A program made the position numbers and the translations under genes. From contig OZ026525.1 of the NCBI GenBank assembly GCA_964019695.1, positions 62,714,253 to 62,778,252 of the forward strand: a DNA stretch of 64,000 nucleotides. The letters are read 5' to 3'. Origin of the DNA: Loripinus fragilis. Taxonomy: Eukaryota; Mollusca; Bivalvia; Lucinida; Lucinidae. Shown here in pieces: positions 63,896 through 64,000 of this stretch (position 1 is the first letter of the stretch; each line of letters opens with the position of its first letter). Under the pieces are notes generated by a model. That model searched no databases, was not told the origin of the DNA, and saw only the letters and a program-made list of their open reading frames with translations.

Positions 63896-64000
63896 TTTTG
63901 CAGATGGAAGTCTTTTTTCTAAAAAAAACGCATCTCGCTAGTGTCTACGGCGATTGCATTGAATAGACTGACATTACTTAGCCATTTAACATGGCTTCCA

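Overview
The window is nuclear DNA of an animal, most likely a bivalve mollusc. It is AT-rich and gene-poor, with long introns, tRNA-derived SINEs, many foldback and inverted-repeat elements, and tandem arrays built on phrases such as GGTCAAGGTCACA, AGCTCACC and GACGGACGGAC that I associate with bivalve genomes. The bivalve call is inference from repeat style; I cannot name the species.

Three gene loci can be supported or proposed. (1) Two intact intronless genes, 8755-9714 and 18095-19051 (+), encode 319- and 318-residue non-haem Fe(II)/2-oxoglutarate oxygenases of the isopenicillin-N-synthase-like type. They differ at about 15% of residues by hand count and lie in a tandem segmental duplication (about 8556-12545 and 17840-20755). 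(2) A split gene on the minus strand, 39612 down to 30033, encodes the cobalamin adenosyltransferase MMAB. Its eight coding exons are each only 55-98 nt and are invisible to ORF finding, but they join into one 600-nt frame (199 residues plus stop) with consistent splice phases. A promoter-like segment with an E2F-type site and a CACGTG box lies upstream at 41811-41845. (3) A less certain plus-strand gene start is built from two phase-compatible exons (53416-53525 and 55611-55768) and would encode a mitochondrial-type leader plus one membrane segment. A possible lone exon (50107-50330, -) is unidentified.

The rest is almost entirely repeats. 0-8 kb: SINEs, a Tc1/mariner-like element with a SINE inside it, foldback elements and microsatellites. 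8-21 kb: the oxygenase duplication, with lineage-specific insertions in each copy, separated by a satellite of about 242-bp higher-order period. 21-30 kb: many short inverted-repeat elements, a 1.6-kb tandem array and a 170-bp near-perfect palindrome just 3' of the MMAB stop. 30-42 kb: MMAB, its introns filled with MITEs. 42-50 kb: a second tandem array, a decayed non-LTR reverse transcriptase, and elements made of repeated phrases. 50-64 kb: four elements with 8-9 bp target duplications (one begins at 47 kb; three look like hAT elements and the fourth is a tentative hAT), a pogo/Tigger-type element, palindromes and further SINEs.

The genes do not form a pathway together: MMAB acts in mitochondrial adenosylcobalamin synthesis, and the oxygenases have an unknown substrate. 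The most unusual features are the dispersed hairpin families whose stem centres change in sequence but stay paired, and mobile elements whose ends or interiors are arrays of one short phrase.
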